A stretch of DNA of 64,000 bases, from assembly GCF_001672755.1 (NCBI RefSeq), contig NZ_LZKI01000133.1, forward strand, positions 29,081 to 93,080. Reading direction: 5' to 3'. The translations under genes were made by a program, and so were the position numbers. The notes below the pieces were generated by a model that saw nothing but the letters and a program-made list of their open reading frames with translations, was not told where the DNA came from and did no database searches. Positions 41,052 to 54,794 of this stretch are shown piece after piece (the first letter of the stretch is position 1; the number at the start of each line of letters is the position of its first letter). The DNA comes from Mycobacterium colombiense. Its GTDB lineage: Bacteria; Actinomycetota; Actinomycetes; Mycobacteriales; Mycobacteriaceae.

Positions 41052-41184
41052 AAGGGCCCGCGTTGGTGCGCGCCCCGTCGGGTGTGCATCGTGGGCGCCA
41101 CTTCTCGGCGCGTCGCCGCCCTGGGCGCACACTCCACGCCGCCAGAGCACACTCGACGCTGCGAGCGGCATTAGGCGTGCGCTC

Positions 41185-41218
41185 CAGGCGCGGGCTCGCC
41201 TCAGGCGCGGGCTCGCCT
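41185..41218. repeat. 17-bp perfect tandem repeat with internal hairpin
   Basis: CAGGCGCGGGCTCGCCT occurs twice back to back (41185-41201 and 41202-41218). Each unit contains AGGCG and CGCCT separated by 6 nt and can fold into a short hairpin. It lies between convergent nadC and the DUF385 gene, touching the stop codon of the latter, so it may act as a terminator. Confidence 0.75.
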
Positions 41219-41631
41219 CAGGCGATGTCGCCGACGAAAACGCCGATCCGGCGCAGTTGCAGGCGCGCCAGCCCCGGCAGGCCGCCCCCGTCCGAGCCGG
41301 CGGGCAGGATTCGCGGGTTGATCAGGTGCACCGACCGGTTGCGGCTGAACTCCACGTCCGCCTCACCGGCGGCCAGCACGTTCTTCACCCAATTCGTCTT
41401 GCCATGGCCCAGCGCGATCGCCAGGGTGTTGCCCTTGCGATACGTGGTCACGATGGTCTCGTAGGGCTTGCCGGAGGTGCGGCCTCGGTGCTTGATCGTC
41501 GCGGTTCCGGGCAGGTATCGCACGATCGGCTTGAGTGCCGGGTTGAAGTATTTGATCTGGAAGCGCTCAAACCAGGGCGGGAAGACCATCGGGATGCCCG
41601 GGGCATTGTTGGGGTAATCCTTCGCGGACAT
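41218..41631 (-). CDS. Nitroreductase/deazaflavin-dependent oxidoreductase family protein (DUF385, Rv1598c-like)
   Basis: A 137-residue FDOR-type protein with a short N-terminal region ([21 protein letters not shown]) and then the cofactor-binding core [33 protein letters not shown], followed by [19 protein letters not shown]. The family uses F420 or a related cofactor; the substrate is unknown. The start at 41631 has AGGGAG 6 nt upstream; longer frames overlap hisD and are rejected. It is divergent from hisD with 94 bp between starts. Confidence 0.87.
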   Translation of the reverse strand: MSAKDYPNNAPGIPMVFPPWFERFQIKYFNPALKPIVRYLPGTATIKHRGRTSGKPYETIVTTYRKGNTLAIALGHGKTNWVKNVLAAGEADVEFSRNRSVHLINPRILPAGSDGGGLPGLARLQLRRIGVFVGDIA

Positions 41632-41725
41632 GGCGGCTCCCTGGGTCGGCAACGCGGGTATGGCCTCGATACCGGCACTGTACCGGTCGGATATTGACTT
41701 GAGTTCCTCTGGGACAATGGACACC

Positions 41726-44824
<3,099 letters not shown>

Positions 44825-44828
<4 letters not shown>

Positions 44829-45448
44829 CGGCACTCAAGAAAGTTGTTGTCCTTGACTACGGCTCGGGCAACCTCCGGTCGGCTCAGCGTGCGCTCGAGC
44901 GGGTCGGCGCGTCGGTAGAGGTGACCGCCGACGCCGATGCCGCGGCCGCCGCCGACGGCCTGGTGGTGCCCGGCGTCGGTGCCTACGAGGCCTGCATGAC
45001 GGGGCTGCGCAACATCGGCGGCGAGCGCATCATCGCCGAGCGGATCGCCGCCGGGCGCCCGGTGCTGGGCGTCTGCGTCGGCATGCAGATTCTGTTCGCC
45101 CGCGGCGTCGAATTCAGTGTCGAGACCGACGGATGCGGTCAGTGGCCGGGCTACGTCACGCGACTGCAGGCGCCGGTCATCCCGCACATGGGCTGGAACG
45201 TCGTCGAATCCGGGCCCGGCACCGTCCTGTTCAAGGGACTCGATGCCGACACCCGGTTCTACTTCGTGCACTCCTACGCCGCGCAGCAGTGGGAGGGTTC
45301 GCCCGAGGCGGTGCTGACGTGGGCCACCCACGAGGGTCCATTTCTGGCCGCGGTCGAGGACGGGCCGCTGTCGGCCACCCAATTCCACCCCGAGAAGAGC
45401 GGGGATGCGGGCGCGGCCGTGTTGAGCAATTGGGTCCAGGAACTGTGA
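44825..45448 (+). CDS. hisH: Imidazole glycerol phosphate synthase, glutaminase subunit HisH
   Basis: A 207-residue class I glutamine amidotransferase that supplies ammonia to HisF. N-terminal [17 protein letters not shown]; nucleophile in [14 protein letters not shown] (Cys); His/Glu of the triad in [13 protein letters not shown] start overlapping hisB. It is followed by the only sizeable gap (82 bp) in the operon before hisA. Equivalent to Rv1602. Confidence 0.95.
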
Positions 45449-45530
45449 AGGACCTCGCGAAAGCGCTTTCTACCAAGCAACAGCCGGGGACGCGCGTAAC
45501 GCGTTGCGATCTCGGCACACAGGAGGGAAT

Positions 45531-46262
45531 GTGTTGATCTTGTTGCCCGCGGTCGACGTGGTCGACGGCCGCGCCGTGCGTCTGGTGCAGGGCAAAGCGG
45601 GCAGTGAAACCGAATACGGCTCGGCGCTGGACGCCGCGCTGACCTGGCAGCGCGACGGCGCCGAATGGATCCATCTGGTCGACCTGGACGCGGCGTTCGG
45701 CCGCGGCTCCAACCGCGAACTGCTGGCCGAGGTGGTCGGCAAGCTCGACGTGCAGGTGGAGCTGTCCGGCGGGATCCGCGACGACGATTCGCTGGCCGCC
45801 GCCCTGGCCACGGGCTGCGCCCGGGTGAACCTGGGCACGGCTGCCCTGGAGGACCCGCAGTGGTGCGCGCGGGCGATCAGCGAGCACGGCGACAAGGTCG
45901 CCGTCGGCCTGGACGTCCAGATCGTCGACGGCGCGCACCGGCTGCGTGGGCGGGGCTGGGAAACCGACGGCGGCGACCTGTGGGAGGTGCTGGAACGCCT
46001 TGACGGGCAAGGGTGTTCGCGGTTCGTGGTCACGGACGTGACCAAGGACGGGACGCTGGGCGGCCCGAATCTGGACCTGCTGGCATCCGTCGCCGACCGC
46101 ACCGACGCCCCGGTGATCGCCTCCGGCGGCGTGTCCAGCCTCGATGACCTGCGCGCGATCGCCACCCTCACCGGTCGCGGGATCGAGGGCGCCATCGTGG
46201 GCAAGGCCCTCTACGCGGGCCGATTCACCCTGCCTCAGGCGCTGGCCGCGGTGGCGGAGTAG
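45531..46262 (+). CDS. hisA: Phosphoribosyl isomerase A HisA (bifunctional HisA/TrpF, PriA)
   Basis: A 243-residue (beta/alpha)8 barrel. [15 protein letters not shown] holds the first catalytic Asp, and [19 protein letters not shown] the second. In actinomycetes this protein (PriA) also isomerises phosphoribosyl anthranilate, replacing TrpF, so it serves the trp genes at 51.6-56.9 kb as well; no separate trpF is seen here. Start GTG 45531 is set by AGGAGGGA 45521-45528. Equivalent to Rv1603. Confidence 0.94.
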   Translation: MLILLPAVDVVDGRAVRLVQGKAGSETEYGSALDAALTWQRDGAEWIHLVDLDAAFGRGSNRELLAEVVGKLDVQVELSGGIRDDDSLAAALATGCARVNLGTAALEDPQWCARAISEHGDKVAVGLDVQIVDGAHRLRGRGWETDGGDLWEVLERLDGQGCSRFVVTDVTKDGTLGGPNLDLLASVADRTDAPVIASGGVSSLDDLRAIATLTGRGIEGAIVGKALYAGRFTLPQALAAVAE

Positions 46263-46268
46263 CGCCGC

Positions 46269-47069
46269 ATGGACGTGCACACGTTGGTGGCGCAGGCGTC
46301 GGCGATTCTCGACGATGCGGTCGAACCGTTCCTTGCCGGCCACCGCGCCGATTCCTCGGTCCGCAAGAAGGGCAACGACTTCGCCACCGACGTGGATCTC
46401 GCGATCGAGCGAGAGGTGGTCGCCGCACTCGTCGAGGCCACCGGGATCGGGGTGCACGGCGAGGAATTCGGCGGTTCGGCCGTCGACTCGCCATGGGTGT
46501 GGGTGTTGGATCCCGTCGACGGCACCTTCAACTACGCGGCCGGATCGCCGATGGCCGGAATCCTGCTCGGCCTGCTCAATCACGGTGACCCGGTGGCCGG
46601 ACTGACCTGGTTGCCGTTCATCGACCAGCGCTACACCGCGGTGGCGGGCGGCCCGTTGCGCAAGAACGGGGTGCCGCAGCCGCCGCTGGCCGCCGTCGAC
46701 CTGGCCGACGCCCTGGTCGGCGCCGGGTCGTTCAGCGCGGACGCGCGCGGCCGATTCCCGGGGCGTTACCGAATCGCGGTGCTGGAGAACCTCAGCCGGG
46801 TCTCCTCGCGACTGCGCATGCACGGCTCCACCGGCCTTGACCTGGCGTTTGTCGCCGACGGAATACTCGGGGCGGCAATAAGTTTCGGCGGTCACGTGTG
46901 GGACCACGCCGCCGGGGTGGCACTGGTCCGGGCCGCCGGCGGCGTCGTCACCGACCTGGCCGGCGAGCCGTGGAATCCTGATTCGGATTCCGCGCTGGCG
47001 GCCGGTCCCGCCGCGCACGCCGAGATCCTGGAAATACTGCGCGCCACCGGCGGACCGGAGAACTACTGA
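46269..47069 (+). CDS. impA: Inositol-1-monophosphatase family protein ImpA
   Basis: A 266-residue Mg-dependent phosphatase of the IMPase superfamily. Metal-binding motifs: GEEFGG (Glu), [16 protein letters not shown] (the DPxDGT motif) and [16 protein letters not shown] (WDxAAG). It lies 6 nt after hisA and 1 nt before hisF, within the his operon. Orthologues (Rv1604) are named inositol monophosphatases, but the position also fits a histidinol-phosphate phosphatase, since HisB here lacks that domain; sequence alone does not decide. Confidence 0.9.
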   Translation: MDVHTLVAQASAILDDAVEPFLAGHRADSSVRKKGNDFATDVDLAIEREVVAALVEATGIGVHGEEFGGSAVDSPWVWVLDPVDGTFNYAAGSPMAGILLGLLNHGDPVAGLTWLPFIDQRYTAVAGGPLRKNGVPQPPLAAVDLADALVGAGSFSADARGRFPGRYRIAVLENLSRVSSRLRMHGSTGLDLAFVADGILGAAISFGGHVWDHAAGVALVRAAGGVVTDLAGEPWNPDSDSALAAGPAAHAEILEILRATGGPENY

Positions 47070-47070
47070 G

Positions 47071-47859
47071 ATGGCCCCGAATCCGCACGGCCTCGCGGTG
47101 CGAGTGATCCCATGTCTGGACGTCGACGGCGGCCGGGTGGTCAAGGGCGTCAACTTCGAAAACCTCCGGGACGCGGGCGATCCCGTGGAACTCGCGGCCG
47201 CCTATGACGCCGAAGGCGCCGACGAGCTGACCTTTCTCGATGTGACCGCGTCGTCGTCCGGGCGGGCCACCATGCTGGATGTGGTGCGCCGCACCGCCGA
47301 GCAGGTCTTCATTCCGCTGACCGTCGGCGGCGGGGTGCGCACCGTGGCCGACGTCGACGTCTTGCTCCGTGCGGGCGCCGACAAGGTGTCCATCAACACC
47401 GCCGCGATCGCCCGCCCCGAGCTGCTGGCCGAGATGGCACGGCAGTTCGGATCCCAGTGCATCGTGCTGTCCGTCGATGCCCGCACGGTGCCGCCGGGCG
47501 CGGTGCCGACGCCGTCTGGCTGGGAGGTCACTACGCATGGCGGGCGGCAGGGCACCGGGCTGGACGCCGTCGAGTGGGCCTCGCGCGGAGCCGATCTGGG
47601 GGTGGGGGAGATCCTGCTGAACTCGATGGACGCCGACGGCACCAAGGCCGGGTTCGACTTGGAGATGCTGCAGGCGGTGCGGTCGGCGGTCACGGTGCCC
47701 GTCATCGCCAGCGGCGGCGCCGGGGCGGCCGAACACTTCGCGCCCGCGATCGCGGCCGGCGCCGATGCGGTGTTGGCGGCCAGCGTGTTTCACTTCCGGG
47801 AGCTGACCATCGGTCAGGTGAAGGCCGCCATGGCCGCAGAAGGGATCACCGTGCGATGA
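47071..47859 (+). CDS. hisF: Imidazole glycerol phosphate synthase, cyclase subunit HisF
   Basis: A 262-residue (beta/alpha)8 barrel that closes the imidazole ring using ammonia from HisH and releases AICAR. Catalytic Asp residues: [18 protein letters not shown] (first) and the region after CIVLSVDAR (second). Barrel phosphate loops: [13 protein letters not shown] and [11 protein letters not shown]. Start ATG 47071; its stop overlaps hisI. Equivalent to Rv1605. Confidence 0.95.
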   Translation: MAPNPHGLAVRVIPCLDVDGGRVVKGVNFENLRDAGDPVELAAAYDAEGADELTFLDVTASSSGRATMLDVVRRTAEQVFIPLTVGGGVRTVADVDVLLRAGADKVSINTAAIARPELLAEMARQFGSQCIVLSVDARTVPPGAVPTPSGWEVTTHGGRQGTGLDAVEWASRGADLGVGEILLNSMDADGTKAGFDLEMLQAVRSAVTVPVIASGGAGAAEHFAPAIAAGADAVLAASVFHFRELTIGQVKAAMAAEGITVR

Positions 47860-48203
47860 AGCTCGACCCGCAGATCGCCGCGCGGCTGAAGCGCAACGCC
47901 GACGGCCTGTTCACCGCCGTCGTGCAGGAGCGCGGCAGCGGTGACGTGCTGATGGTCGCCTGGATGGACGACGCGGCGCTGGCCCGGACCCTGGAAACCC
48001 GTGAGGCGACGTATTATTCACGATCCCGCGGTGAGCAGTGGATCAAGGGGGCGACGTCCGGCCACACCCAATACGTCCACTCGGTGCGCCTGGACTGCGA
48101 CGGCGACAGCGTGCTGCTGACGGTCGACCAGGTCGGCGGCGCCTGCCACACCGGCGACCACAGCTGCTTCGATGCCGACGTGCTGCTGGCGCCGGAGCGA
48201 TGA
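47856..48203 (+). CDS. hisI: Phosphoribosyl-AMP cyclohydrolase HisI
   Basis: A 115-residue monofunctional PRA-CH (the HisE domain is separate, as usual in mycobacteria). Family motifs: [40 protein letters not shown], and the Zn/Mg site [19 protein letters not shown] overlap with hisF. It ends the his operon, 4 bp from the stop of the convergent kinase gene. Equivalent to Rv1606. Confidence 0.95.
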   Translation: MKLDPQIAARLKRNADGLFTAVVQERGSGDVLMVAWMDDAALARTLETREATYYSRSRGEQWIKGATSGHTQYVHSVRLDCDGDSVLLTVDQVGGACHTGDHSCFDADVLLAPER

Positions 48204-48207
48204 CCGC

Positions 48208-49743
48208 CTAGCCCGGCATTACATCGAGTCCGTTGGCCGCGGCCACCGCGGCGCGGGTCCATTCCCGGCGCGCGACGGCCGGTTCGATCCGGTCGCGGCG
48301 AATGGCTTCGACATCGATCGCCGTTCCGCTGATCGCCGCGCGGGGCACCCGAAAGGAAAAGGCGCGCTCCTCGGTGGCGACGGCCAATAGCGCGTCGGTG
48401 TCGGTAAAACCGTTAACGCGCATGGTGTCCTCGGCCCAGCGGAACGGCTTGAGGCCGGCGAAATCTTTGACGTAAACCACCCATAGTCGAACGCCGCGGC
48501 GCGTGTGCAGGTTGTTCAGCGCCCGTTCGACCGTGTTGTGCTCGAGCGGGCCGAGCACCCCCGATTGATCGGTGATCTGGCTGGACAGCCTCAGGGCCGG
48601 CTTCGGCGGCGGCGCAACGGTATTCGCGGTGGTTCGTGTCGTCGGCGCCGAGGCGCCGGGCTCCGGCCGGTCGTCGTGGCCGTTGAGCAGGCGGATCCCG
48701 ATGACGGCGGCTACCGCGACCAGCGCGGCGGCGACCAGGACGACCACCAGTGCCACCGCCCCGACCCGGCCGCCGCGAGTCGGTGGCGCAGCGACTTCCG
48801 GGGTTGGCGGTGTTGCGATGACTTCCGTTGGCGCGGAGATGATGTCGGTGGCGCCCACCGCTTCGGGCGGTGCGGTGTCCGCCCGGCCGGCCAGCGCCGC
48901 GGCGAAATCCGCGCACGACGCGTAGCGCTCGGACGGGTGCTTGGCGAGCGCCCTGGCGATGACGGGATCGAGTTCGGCCAAGTCGGGCCGCCGCTGGCTG
49001 ATCAGCGGTGGCGGTGCGGACAGGTGCTGGCCGATGACCACCGCCGGGTTGGTGGAATGGAACGGCGCCGATCCGGTCAACAGGTTGTAGGCCGTGCACC
49101 CCAGCGCGTATTGGTCGGCCTGCGCATCGAGGTCCGCGCCCTGCAGTTGCTCGGGCGCGCAGTAGGCGGTGGTCCCCACCAACATGTTCGTCGCGGTCAG
49201 GCCGCTGATCTCACCCAGCTCGCGGGCAATGCCGAAGTCGGCCAGCACGATCCGCCGCCGCGGATTGGCAGGAGAACTCGAGCCCAGCAAGATGTTGGCC
49301 GGTTTGACGTCACGGTGCAGCAGGCCCCGCGAGTGGGCGTAATCGAGCGCATCGGCGACCGCCGAAATGACCTCGATCACCTCAACTTTGGGCATGCCGG
49401 AGGGATAACGGCTGCGCAGCAGCTCCGAGACGTCGATGCCCTCCACGTAGTCCATCGACAGCCACAGCTTTCCCTCGAACTCGCCGCGGTCGTGGATGCC
49501 GACGATGTGCTCGTGGTACAGGCTGGCGGCCAGATCGGCCTCGCGGTTGAAGCGTTGGCGGAACTCGTCGTTCGCGGTCAGCTCGCCGGACAGCACCTTG
49601 AGCGCGTCGCGGCGGGGCAGCCGCGGGTGCCGGGCCAGATAGACCTGGCCCATGCCGCCGGCGCCCAGCCGTCGAACGATGGTGTAGCCGGCAAACACCT
49701 GTCCTGGAGTCAGGCCTTCGCCGTCGCCACCGCTGTCGGGCAT
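48208..49743 (-). CDS. Membrane Ser/Thr protein kinase with extracytoplasmic TPM-like domain
   Basis: A 511-residue Hanks-type kinase. The kinase domain is about 18-285: [12 protein letters not shown] (P-loop), ALKVL (Lys49), [11 protein letters not shown] (Asp145, Asn150), ADFGIA (Asp169) and [10 protein letters not shown], with activation-loop Thr/Ser. A Pro/Thr-rich juxtamembrane region, a single TM helix (about 327-353) and a Thr/Pro linker follow. The outer domain (about 386-505) reads [24 protein letters not shown], then [11 protein letters not shown], the pattern of TPM (TLP18.3/Psb32/MOLO-1) domains. No kinase lies between hisI and chaA in M. tuberculosis. It is divergent from chaA. 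Confidence 0.9.
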   Translation of the reverse strand: MPDSGGDGEGLTPGQVFAGYTIVRRLGAGGMGQVYLARHPRLPRRDALKVLSGELTANDEFRQRFNREADLAASLYHEHIVGIHDRGEFEGKLWLSMDYVEGIDVSELLRSRYPSGMPKVEVIEVISAVADALDYAHSRGLLHRDVKPANILLGSSSPANPRRRIVLADFGIARELGEISGLTATNMLVGTTAYCAPEQLQGADLDAQADQYALGCTAYNLLTGSAPFHSTNPAVVIGQHLSAPPPLISQRRPDLAELDPVIARALAKHPSERYASCADFAAALAGRADTAPPEAVGATDIISAPTEVIATPPTPEVAAPPTRGGRVGAVALVVVLVAAALVAVAAVIGIRLLNGHDDRPEPGASAPTTRTTANTVAPPPKPALRLSSQITDQSGVLGPLEHNTVERALNNLHTRRGVRLWVVYVKDFAGLKPFRWAEDTMRVNGFTDTDALLAVATEERAFSFRVPRAAISGTAIDVEAIRRDRIEPAVARREWTRAAVAAANGLDVMPG

Positions 49744-49889
49744 GTGAGCATGCTACTGACGCCGTCGCTGCCGGAACCGATTATCGGCGACCGAGTCGGG
49801 TCCGGCGCCGGCGTTGCGTGGCCCAGCAATCGTGTCTGCGGTCACTTTCCGCGGGCGCGGGCGCACGACTTCGACAAGAATGGCGGTCA

Positions 49890-50981
49890 ATGTCGAAATG
49901 GTTGTCCTGGAACGTCGTTGTGCCGGTGCTTTCCGTCGTCGTGCTGGCATTGATCTGGGGCAAGACGCTCGGGCCGGTGCTGGTCGGGTTGACGGCGCTG
50001 TTTCTCATCGGTGCGGTGGTCGCCGCGGTGCATCACGCGGAGGTGGTCGCCCACCGGGTCGGCGAGCCGTTCGGGTCGTTGGTGCTCGCGGCCGCGGTGA
50101 CCGTCATCGAGGTGGCTTTGATCGTCGAGCTGATGGCGTCCGGCGGCAACGAGACGGCGACCCTGGCCCGGGACACGGCCTTCGCCGCGCTGATGATCAC
50201 CACCAACGGGATCGCCGGGTTGTCGCTGCTGCTCGGTTCCCGGCGCTACGGCGTGACGCTGTTCAACGCCGAAGGCAGCGGCGCCGCGCTGGCCACCGTG
50301 ACCACGCTGGCGACACTGAGCCTGGTGCTGCCCGCGTTCACCACCACCGCCGTCGGCAAGGAGTTCTCGCCCGGGCAGCTCACCTTCGCCGCGGTCGCCT
50401 CGCTGCTGCTCTACCTGGTGTTCGTGTTCACGCAGACCGTCCGGCACCGCGACTTCTTCCTGCCGATCGCGCAGAAGGGCCAGAAGAGCCTGTTCGCGGA
50501 CGAAAGCCATGCCGACCCACCGACCACCCGCGCGGCGCTGACCAGCCTCGGGTTGATGCTCGGCGCGCTGGTGGCGGTGGTGGGTCTGGCCGAGGAGGAG
50601 TCGCCGGCGGTCGAGAAGGCGGTGACTGCGGTCGGCTTCCCGCAGTCGTTCGTGGGCGTGATCATCGCCGCGCTGGTGCTGCTGCCCGAGACGCTCGCGG
50701 CCGTGCGGGCGGCGCGGCAGGGGCGCATCCAGATCAGCCTGAACCTGGCGTACGGATCGGCGATGGCCAGCATCGGGCTCACCATCCCGGCGATCGCGCT
50801 GGCGTCGATCTGGCTCAAGGGGCCGCTGGTGCTCGGCCTCGGTGCCATCCAGCTGGTGTTGCTCGCCCTGACGGTGGTGATCAGCGTGCTGACGGTGGTG
50901 CCCGGGCGGGCGACCCGCCTGCAGGGCGAGGTGCATCTGGTGCTGCTGGCCGCCTACGTGTTCCTGGCGATCAGCCCCTGA
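49890..50981 (+). CDS. chaA: Ca2+/H+ antiporter ChaA
   Basis: A 363-residue CaCA-family cation/proton exchanger with about ten membrane helices in two inverted repeats. Each repeat has its acidic ion-binding motif: AAAVTVIEVALIVELMASGG (Glu74, Glu80) and IIAALVLLPETLAAVRAAR. An acidic/polar loop near FADESHADPPTTRA separates the halves. ATG 49890 is chosen because the upstream extension is hydrophilic and atypical. It ends 3 bp from the stop of convergent bcpB. Equivalent to Rv1607. Confidence 0.9.
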   Translation: MSKWLSWNVVVPVLSVVVLALIWGKTLGPVLVGLTALFLIGAVVAAVHHAEVVAHRVGEPFGSLVLAAAVTVIEVALIVELMASGGNETATLARDTAFAALMITTNGIAGLSLLLGSRRYGVTLFNAEGSGAALATVTTLATLSLVLPAFTTTAVGKEFSPGQLTFAAVASLLLYLVFVFTQTVRHRDFFLPIAQKGQKSLFADESHADPPTTRAALTSLGLMLGALVAVVGLAEEESPAVEKAVTAVGFPQSFVGVIIAALVLLPETLAAVRAARQGRIQISLNLAYGSAMASIGLTIPAIALASIWLKGPLVLGLGAIQLVLLALTVVISVLTVVPGRATRLQGEVHLVLLAAYVFLAISP

Positions 50982-50984
50982 CGG

Positions 50985-51443
50985 CTACGTCCGGGCGCGC
51001 AGCGTCGCCAGCGCCTTGTCGGCGTGGCTGTCCATGTTGAACTCGCTGGAGATCACCTCGAGCACCGTGCGGTCGGTGTCGATCACGAACGTCGTGCGCT
51101 TGACCGGCATCAGCTTGCCGAGCAGGCCGCGCTTGACGCCGAACTGCGTGGCGACGGCGCCGCCGCTGTCCGACAGCAGCGGGTAGTCGAACTTCTGCAG
51201 GTCGGCGAACTTGGCCTGCTTCTGGACGTCGTCGGCGCTGATGCCCACCCGGCTGGCCCCCACCGCGGCGAATTCGGAGGCCAGGTCGCGGAAGTGGCAC
51301 GCTTCCTTGGTGCAGCCGGGCGTCATCGCGGCCGGGTAGAAGAACAGCACGACGGGCCCACCGGAGAGCAGTTCGCTGAGCTTGCGCGGCGTCCCGGTCT
51401 GATCGGGTAACTCGAAGTCCGCGACGGTGTCACCAGGTTTCAT
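50985..51443 (-). CDS. bcpB: Peroxiredoxin BcpB (bacterioferritin comigratory protein family)
   Basis: A 152-residue thiol peroxidase that reduces hydroperoxides with thioredoxin. The active-site segment [19 protein letters not shown] carries the peroxidatic Cys44 and the typical atypical-2-Cys partner Cys49. ATG 51443 gives the conserved N-terminus [23 protein letters not shown] lies 7 nt before it, so the message may be leaderless (GTG 51452 is the alternative). Divergent from trpE. Equivalent to Rv1608c. Confidence 0.92.
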   Translation of the reverse strand: MKPGDTVADFELPDQTGTPRKLSELLSGGPVVLFFYPAAMTPGCTKEACHFRDLASEFAAVGASRVGISADDVQKQAKFADLQKFDYPLLSDSGGAVATQFGVKRGLLGKLMPVKRTTFVIDTDRTVLEVISSEFNMDSHADKALATLRART

Positions 51444-51571
51444 GGCGGACACGCTACGCCGCCGCCGACGTCGGGCTGGCCCGAAGCACAGCCCGATTGC
51501 CCGATTCCTCCCCGCCCCGCTGCGCGGGCCGCATCGTCATCGGGCGGCAACCCGTCTGGGAGGATGGTTCC

Positions 51572-53110
51572 GTGCACGCCCACCTCGCCGCGACGACCTC
51601 ACGAGAGGATTTCCGTCAGCTGGCAGCTGAGCACCGCGTGGTTCCGGTGACCCGCAAGGTGCTGGCCGACAGCGAGACGCCGCTGTCGGCCTACCGCAAA
51701 CTCGCCGCCAACCGCCCCGCCACCTTTCTGCTGGAATCGGCCGAGCACGGCCGTTCCTGGTCGCGGTGGTCGTTCATCGGCGCCGGGGCGCCGTCGGCGC
51801 TGACCGTGCGCGACGGTGAGGCCGTCTGGCTGGGCGTGGTGCCACAGGACGCACCGACCGGGGGCGACCCGCTGCAGGCCCTGCGGGCCACGTGCGAGCT
51901 GTTGGCCACCGCCCCGCTCGACGGGCTGCCGCCGCTGTCGGGCGGGATGGTCGGGTTCTTCGCCTACGACATGGTGCGGCGCCTGGAACGGCTGCCCGAG
52001 CTGGCCGTCGACGACCTGAAGCTGCCCGACATGTTGCTGCTGCTGGCCACCGATGTGGCCGCGGTCGATCACCACGAGGGCACCATCACGCTGATCGCCA
52101 ACGCCGTGAACTGGAACGGGACCGACGAGCGGGTGGACGAGGCCTACGACGACGCGATCGCCCGCCTGGACGTGATGACGGCGGCGCTGGGCCAGCCGTT
52201 GCCGTCCACGGTCGGCACGTTCGAGCGGCCCGAGCCGCGCTACCGCGCGCAGCGCAGCGTCGAGGATTACGGAAAGATCGTCGACTACCTGGTCGACCAG
52301 ATCGCCGCGGGTGAGGCCTTCCAAGTGGTGCCCTCGCAACGGTTCGAAATGGACACCCACGTCGATCCGATCGACGTGTACCGGATGTTGCGGGTCACCA
52401 ACCCGAGCCCCTACATGTATCTGCTGCAGGTACCGAATGGCGCTGGCGGAACTGATTTTTCGATCGTCGGCTCCAGTCCGGAGGCGCTGGTCACCGTTGC
52501 CGACGGCGCCGCGACCACCCATCCGATCGCCGGCACCCGGTGGCGCGGGGGCACCGAAGAAGAGGACCAGCTGCTGGAAAAGGAGCTGCTGGCCGACGAG
52601 AAGGAGCGCGCCGAGCACCTGATGCTCGTCGACCTGGGCCGCAACGATCTGGGCCGGGTCTGCGCGCCGGGCACCGTGCGCGTGGAGGACTACAGCCACA
52701 TCGAACGCTATAGCCACGTCATGCACCTGGTGTCGACGGTGACCGGCACGCTCGCCGAGGGTCGCACCGCGCTGGACGCGGTGACGGCCTGCTTCCCGGC
52801 CGGCACGTTGTCTGGCGCACCGAAGGTCCGGGCTATGGAGCTCATCGAAGAGGTGGAGAAGACGCGCCGCGGCCTGTACGGCGGCGTGGTCGGTTACCTG
52901 GACTTCGCCGGCAATGCCGACTTCGCGATCGCCATCCGCACCGCCCTGATGCGCGACGGCACCGCGTACGTGCAATCCGGGGGTGGGGTCGTGGCGGACT
53001 CCAACGGCCCCTACGAGTACACCGAGGCGACCAACAAGGCCCGCGCGGTGCTGTGCGCGATCGCGGCCGCCGAGACGCTCACCGAACCCGGCCCCAGCGG
53101 CGATGAGTGA
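51572..53110 (+). CDS. trpE: Anthranilate synthase component I TrpE
   Basis: A 512-residue chorismate-utilising enzyme, first of the tryptophan pathway. The N-terminal lobe has the Trp-feedback motif [18 protein letters not shown]; catalytic blocks are [60 protein letters not shown] and [19 protein letters not shown] 51572 is set by GGGAGGA 51558-51564; in-frame sequence upstream is untranslated leader. Two weak hairpins lie in the leader (near 51470-51530) but no convincing Trp-rich leader peptide. Overlaps the next gene by 8 nt. Equivalent to Rv1609. Confidence 0.94.
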   Translation: MHAHLAATTSREDFRQLAAEHRVVPVTRKVLADSETPLSAYRKLAANRPATFLLESAEHGRSWSRWSFIGAGAPSALTVRDGEAVWLGVVPQDAPTGGDPLQALRATCELLATAPLDGLPPLSGGMVGFFAYDMVRRLERLPELAVDDLKLPDMLLLLATDVAAVDHHEGTITLIANAVNWNGTDERVDEAYDDAIARLDVMTAALGQPLPSTVGTFERPEPRYRAQRSVEDYGKIVDYLVDQIAAGEAFQVVPSQRFEMDTHVDPIDVYRMLRVTNPSPYMYLLQVPNGAGGTDFSIVGSSPEALVTVADGAATTHPIAGTRWRGGTEEEDQLLEKELLADEKERAEHLMLVDLGRNDLGRVCAPGTVRVEDYSHIERYSHVMHLVSTVTGTLAEGRTALDAVTACFPAGTLSGAPKVRAMELIEEVEKTRRGLYGGVVGYLDFAGNADFAIAIRTALMRDGTAYVQSGGGVVADSNGPYEYTEATNKARAVLCAIAAAETLTEPGPSGDE

Positions 53111-53789
53111 GGAAGACGCGGACACCGGTCGGGCGAACAGCCGGTGGCTGATCCGGATTGCCCAGGCAGTGCTGGTGATTGCCGCCGCGACGTTGTGGGT
53201 GGCGTCACGCCTGCCGTGGGTCGTCATCCGGTCCTTCGACGGGCTGGGGCCGCCCAAACAGGTGACCTTGGCCGGTGGTGCGTGGTCGACGGCGCTGCTG
53301 CCGTTGGCGTTGCTCCTGCTGGCCGCGGCCGTCGCCGCCATCGCCGTGCGGGGTTGGCTGCTGCGCGCGCTGGCGGGCCTGCTGGCGGTGGTCAGCATGG
53401 CGGTGGGCTACCTGGGGATCAGCCTGTGGGTGCTGCCCGACGTGGCGGTACGCGGCGCCGAGCTGGCGCATGTCTCGGTGATGTCGCTGGTGGGAAGCGA
53501 GCGGCGGTACTGGGGCGCGGGCGTCACGGTGGCCGCCGCGGCCTGCACGTTGATCGCCGCCGTCCTGCTCATGCGTTCCGCGTCCGACTCGGGGTCGGCC
53601 CGCTCGAGCGCAATAAAGTACGCCGCACCGGCGACGCGCCGGTCGATTATGCGACGCGAAGAGGCCGACGGGGCGATGCTGGAGGAGCCGGAGACGCCGG
53701 GAATGTCGGAGCGGATGATCTGGGACGCGCTTGACGAGGGACGCGACCCAACCGATCGGCCGAACGAGTCTGACACCGAGGGTCGGTGA
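53103..53789 (+). CDS. Tryptophan-operon-associated membrane protein (Rv1610-like)
   Basis: A 228-residue protein with four membrane helices (about 18-36, 57-77, 82-105, 137-160) and a charged, acidic C-terminal tail of about 65 residues ([29 protein letters not shown]). It belongs to the actinobacterial family found between trpE and trpC (TIGR02234/PF09534 as I recall). Biochemical function is unknown; the position suggests Trp or anthranilate handling at the membrane. Start inferred from the ATGAGTGA overlap with the trpE stop. Confidence 0.87.
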   Translation: MSEEDADTGRANSRWLIRIAQAVLVIAAATLWVASRLPWVVIRSFDGLGPPKQVTLAGGAWSTALLPLALLLLAAAVAAIAVRGWLLRALAGLLAVVSMAVGYLGISLWVLPDVAVRGAELAHVSVMSLVGSERRYWGAGVTVAAAACTLIAAVLLMRSASDSGSARSSAIKYAAPATRRSIMRREEADGAMLEEPETPGMSERMIWDALDEGRDPTDRPNESDTEGR

Positions 53790-53901
53790 CGGGCCGCAAG
53801 CCGCGGGCCGCTACCCTTCATTCACGTCGTCGCAATCGGCCGGGGACAACACAGTGGCCGTGAGATGACAGCGGGCGACAGGGCGAAGGGAAACGACAGG
53901 C

Positions 53902-54720
53902 ATGAGTCCGGCAACCGTGCTTGACTCCATCCTCGAGGGAGTCCGGGCCGACGTTGCCGCGCGCGAGGCGCTCATCAGCCTGTCCGAGATCAAGGCCGCC
54001 GCAGCGGCCGCGCCGCCACCGCGCGACGTGATGGCCGCCCTGCGCGAGCCCGGAATCGGTGTCATCGCGGAGGTCAAGCGCGCCAGCCCGTCGGCGGGTT
54101 CGCTGGCGACCATTGCCGATCCGGCGAAACTGGCCCGGGCCTACGAAGACGGTGGCGCCCGCATCATCAGCGTGTTGACCGAGGAGCGGCGCTTCCACGG
54201 CTCGCTCGACGACCTCGACGCGGTTCGCGCGGCCGTCTCGATACCGATTCTGCGCAAAGACTTTGTCGTGCAGCCGTATCAGATCCACGAGGCGCGAGCG
54301 CACGGCGCGGATATGTTGCTGCTCATCGTCGCGGCGCTGGAGCAGTCGGCGTTGGTGTCGATGCTGGACCGCACCGAATCACTGGGCATGACGGCGCTCG
54401 TCGAGGTGCACACCGAGGAGGAAGCCGACCGGGCGCTCAAGGCCGGGGCCAACGTAATCGGCGTCAATGCCCGCGATCTGGCGACGTTGGAGGTGGACCG
54501 GGATTGCTTCGCGCGCATCGCTCCCGGGCTGCCCAGCAACGTGATCAGGATCGCCGAATCCGGTGTGCGCGGTACGGGAGACCTGCTGGCGTACGCCGGT
54601 GCGGGCGCCGACGCCGTCCTGGTCGGCGAAGGCCTGGTCAAAAGTGGTGATCCGCGCGCCGCGGTTGCCGACCTGGTCACCGCTGGCACCCATCCGTCCT
54701 GTCCGAAACCGGCTCGCTAG
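53902..54720 (+). CDS. trpC: Indole-3-glycerol phosphate synthase TrpC
   Basis: A 272-residue (beta/alpha)8 barrel that converts CdRP to indole-3-glycerol phosphate. Signature blocks: [14 protein letters not shown] (catalytic Glu/Lys), [39 protein letters not shown] (catalytic Lys), [13 protein letters not shown], and [13 protein letters not shown]. An AAGGGAA-type site precedes ATG 53902. The 111-bp gap before it may hold a secondary promoter. Equivalent to Rv1611. Confidence 0.95.
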   Translation: MSPATVLDSILEGVRADVAAREALISLSEIKAAAAAAPPPRDVMAALREPGIGVIAEVKRASPSAGSLATIADPAKLARAYEDGGARIISVLTEERRFHGSLDDLDAVRAAVSIPILRKDFVVQPYQIHEARAHGADMLLLIVAALEQSALVSMLDRTESLGMTALVEVHTEEEADRALKAGANVIGVNARDLATLEVDRDCFARIAPGLPSNVIRIAESGVRGTGDLLAYAGAGADAVLVGEGLVKSGDPRAAVADLVTAGTHPSCPKPAR

Positions 54721-54764
54721 TCGCTACGTCACTCCAAAAGCCCCAGCGCTGAAACGTTGAACCC

Positions 54765-54794
54765 ATGAGCCATCCCCGCATAGAGACTTGGTGA
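54765..54794 (+). CDS. Possible 9-codon mini-ORF (MSHPRIETW) coupled to trpB
   Basis: ATG 54765 opens nine codons whose last is a Trp codon, followed by TGA 54792-54794. The A of this stop is the first base of the trpB ATG (TGATG). The arrangement could couple trpB translation to the mini-ORF, or make it sensitive to charged tRNA-Trp. Its own ribosome-binding site is weak and a chance occurrence cannot be excluded. Confidence 0.3.
   Translation: MSHPRIETW

Noticed and set aside
45449..45530. Extra small gene between hisH and hisA
   Set aside because: Only a short in-frame extension and a small GC hairpin (ACGCG/CGCGT) are present; the strong AGGAGGGA belongs to the hisA GTG start.
51450..51571. 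Trp attenuator upstream of trpE
   Set aside because: Two weak GC-rich hairpins occur, but no short open frame with consecutive Trp codons and no mutually exclusive pairing could be found.
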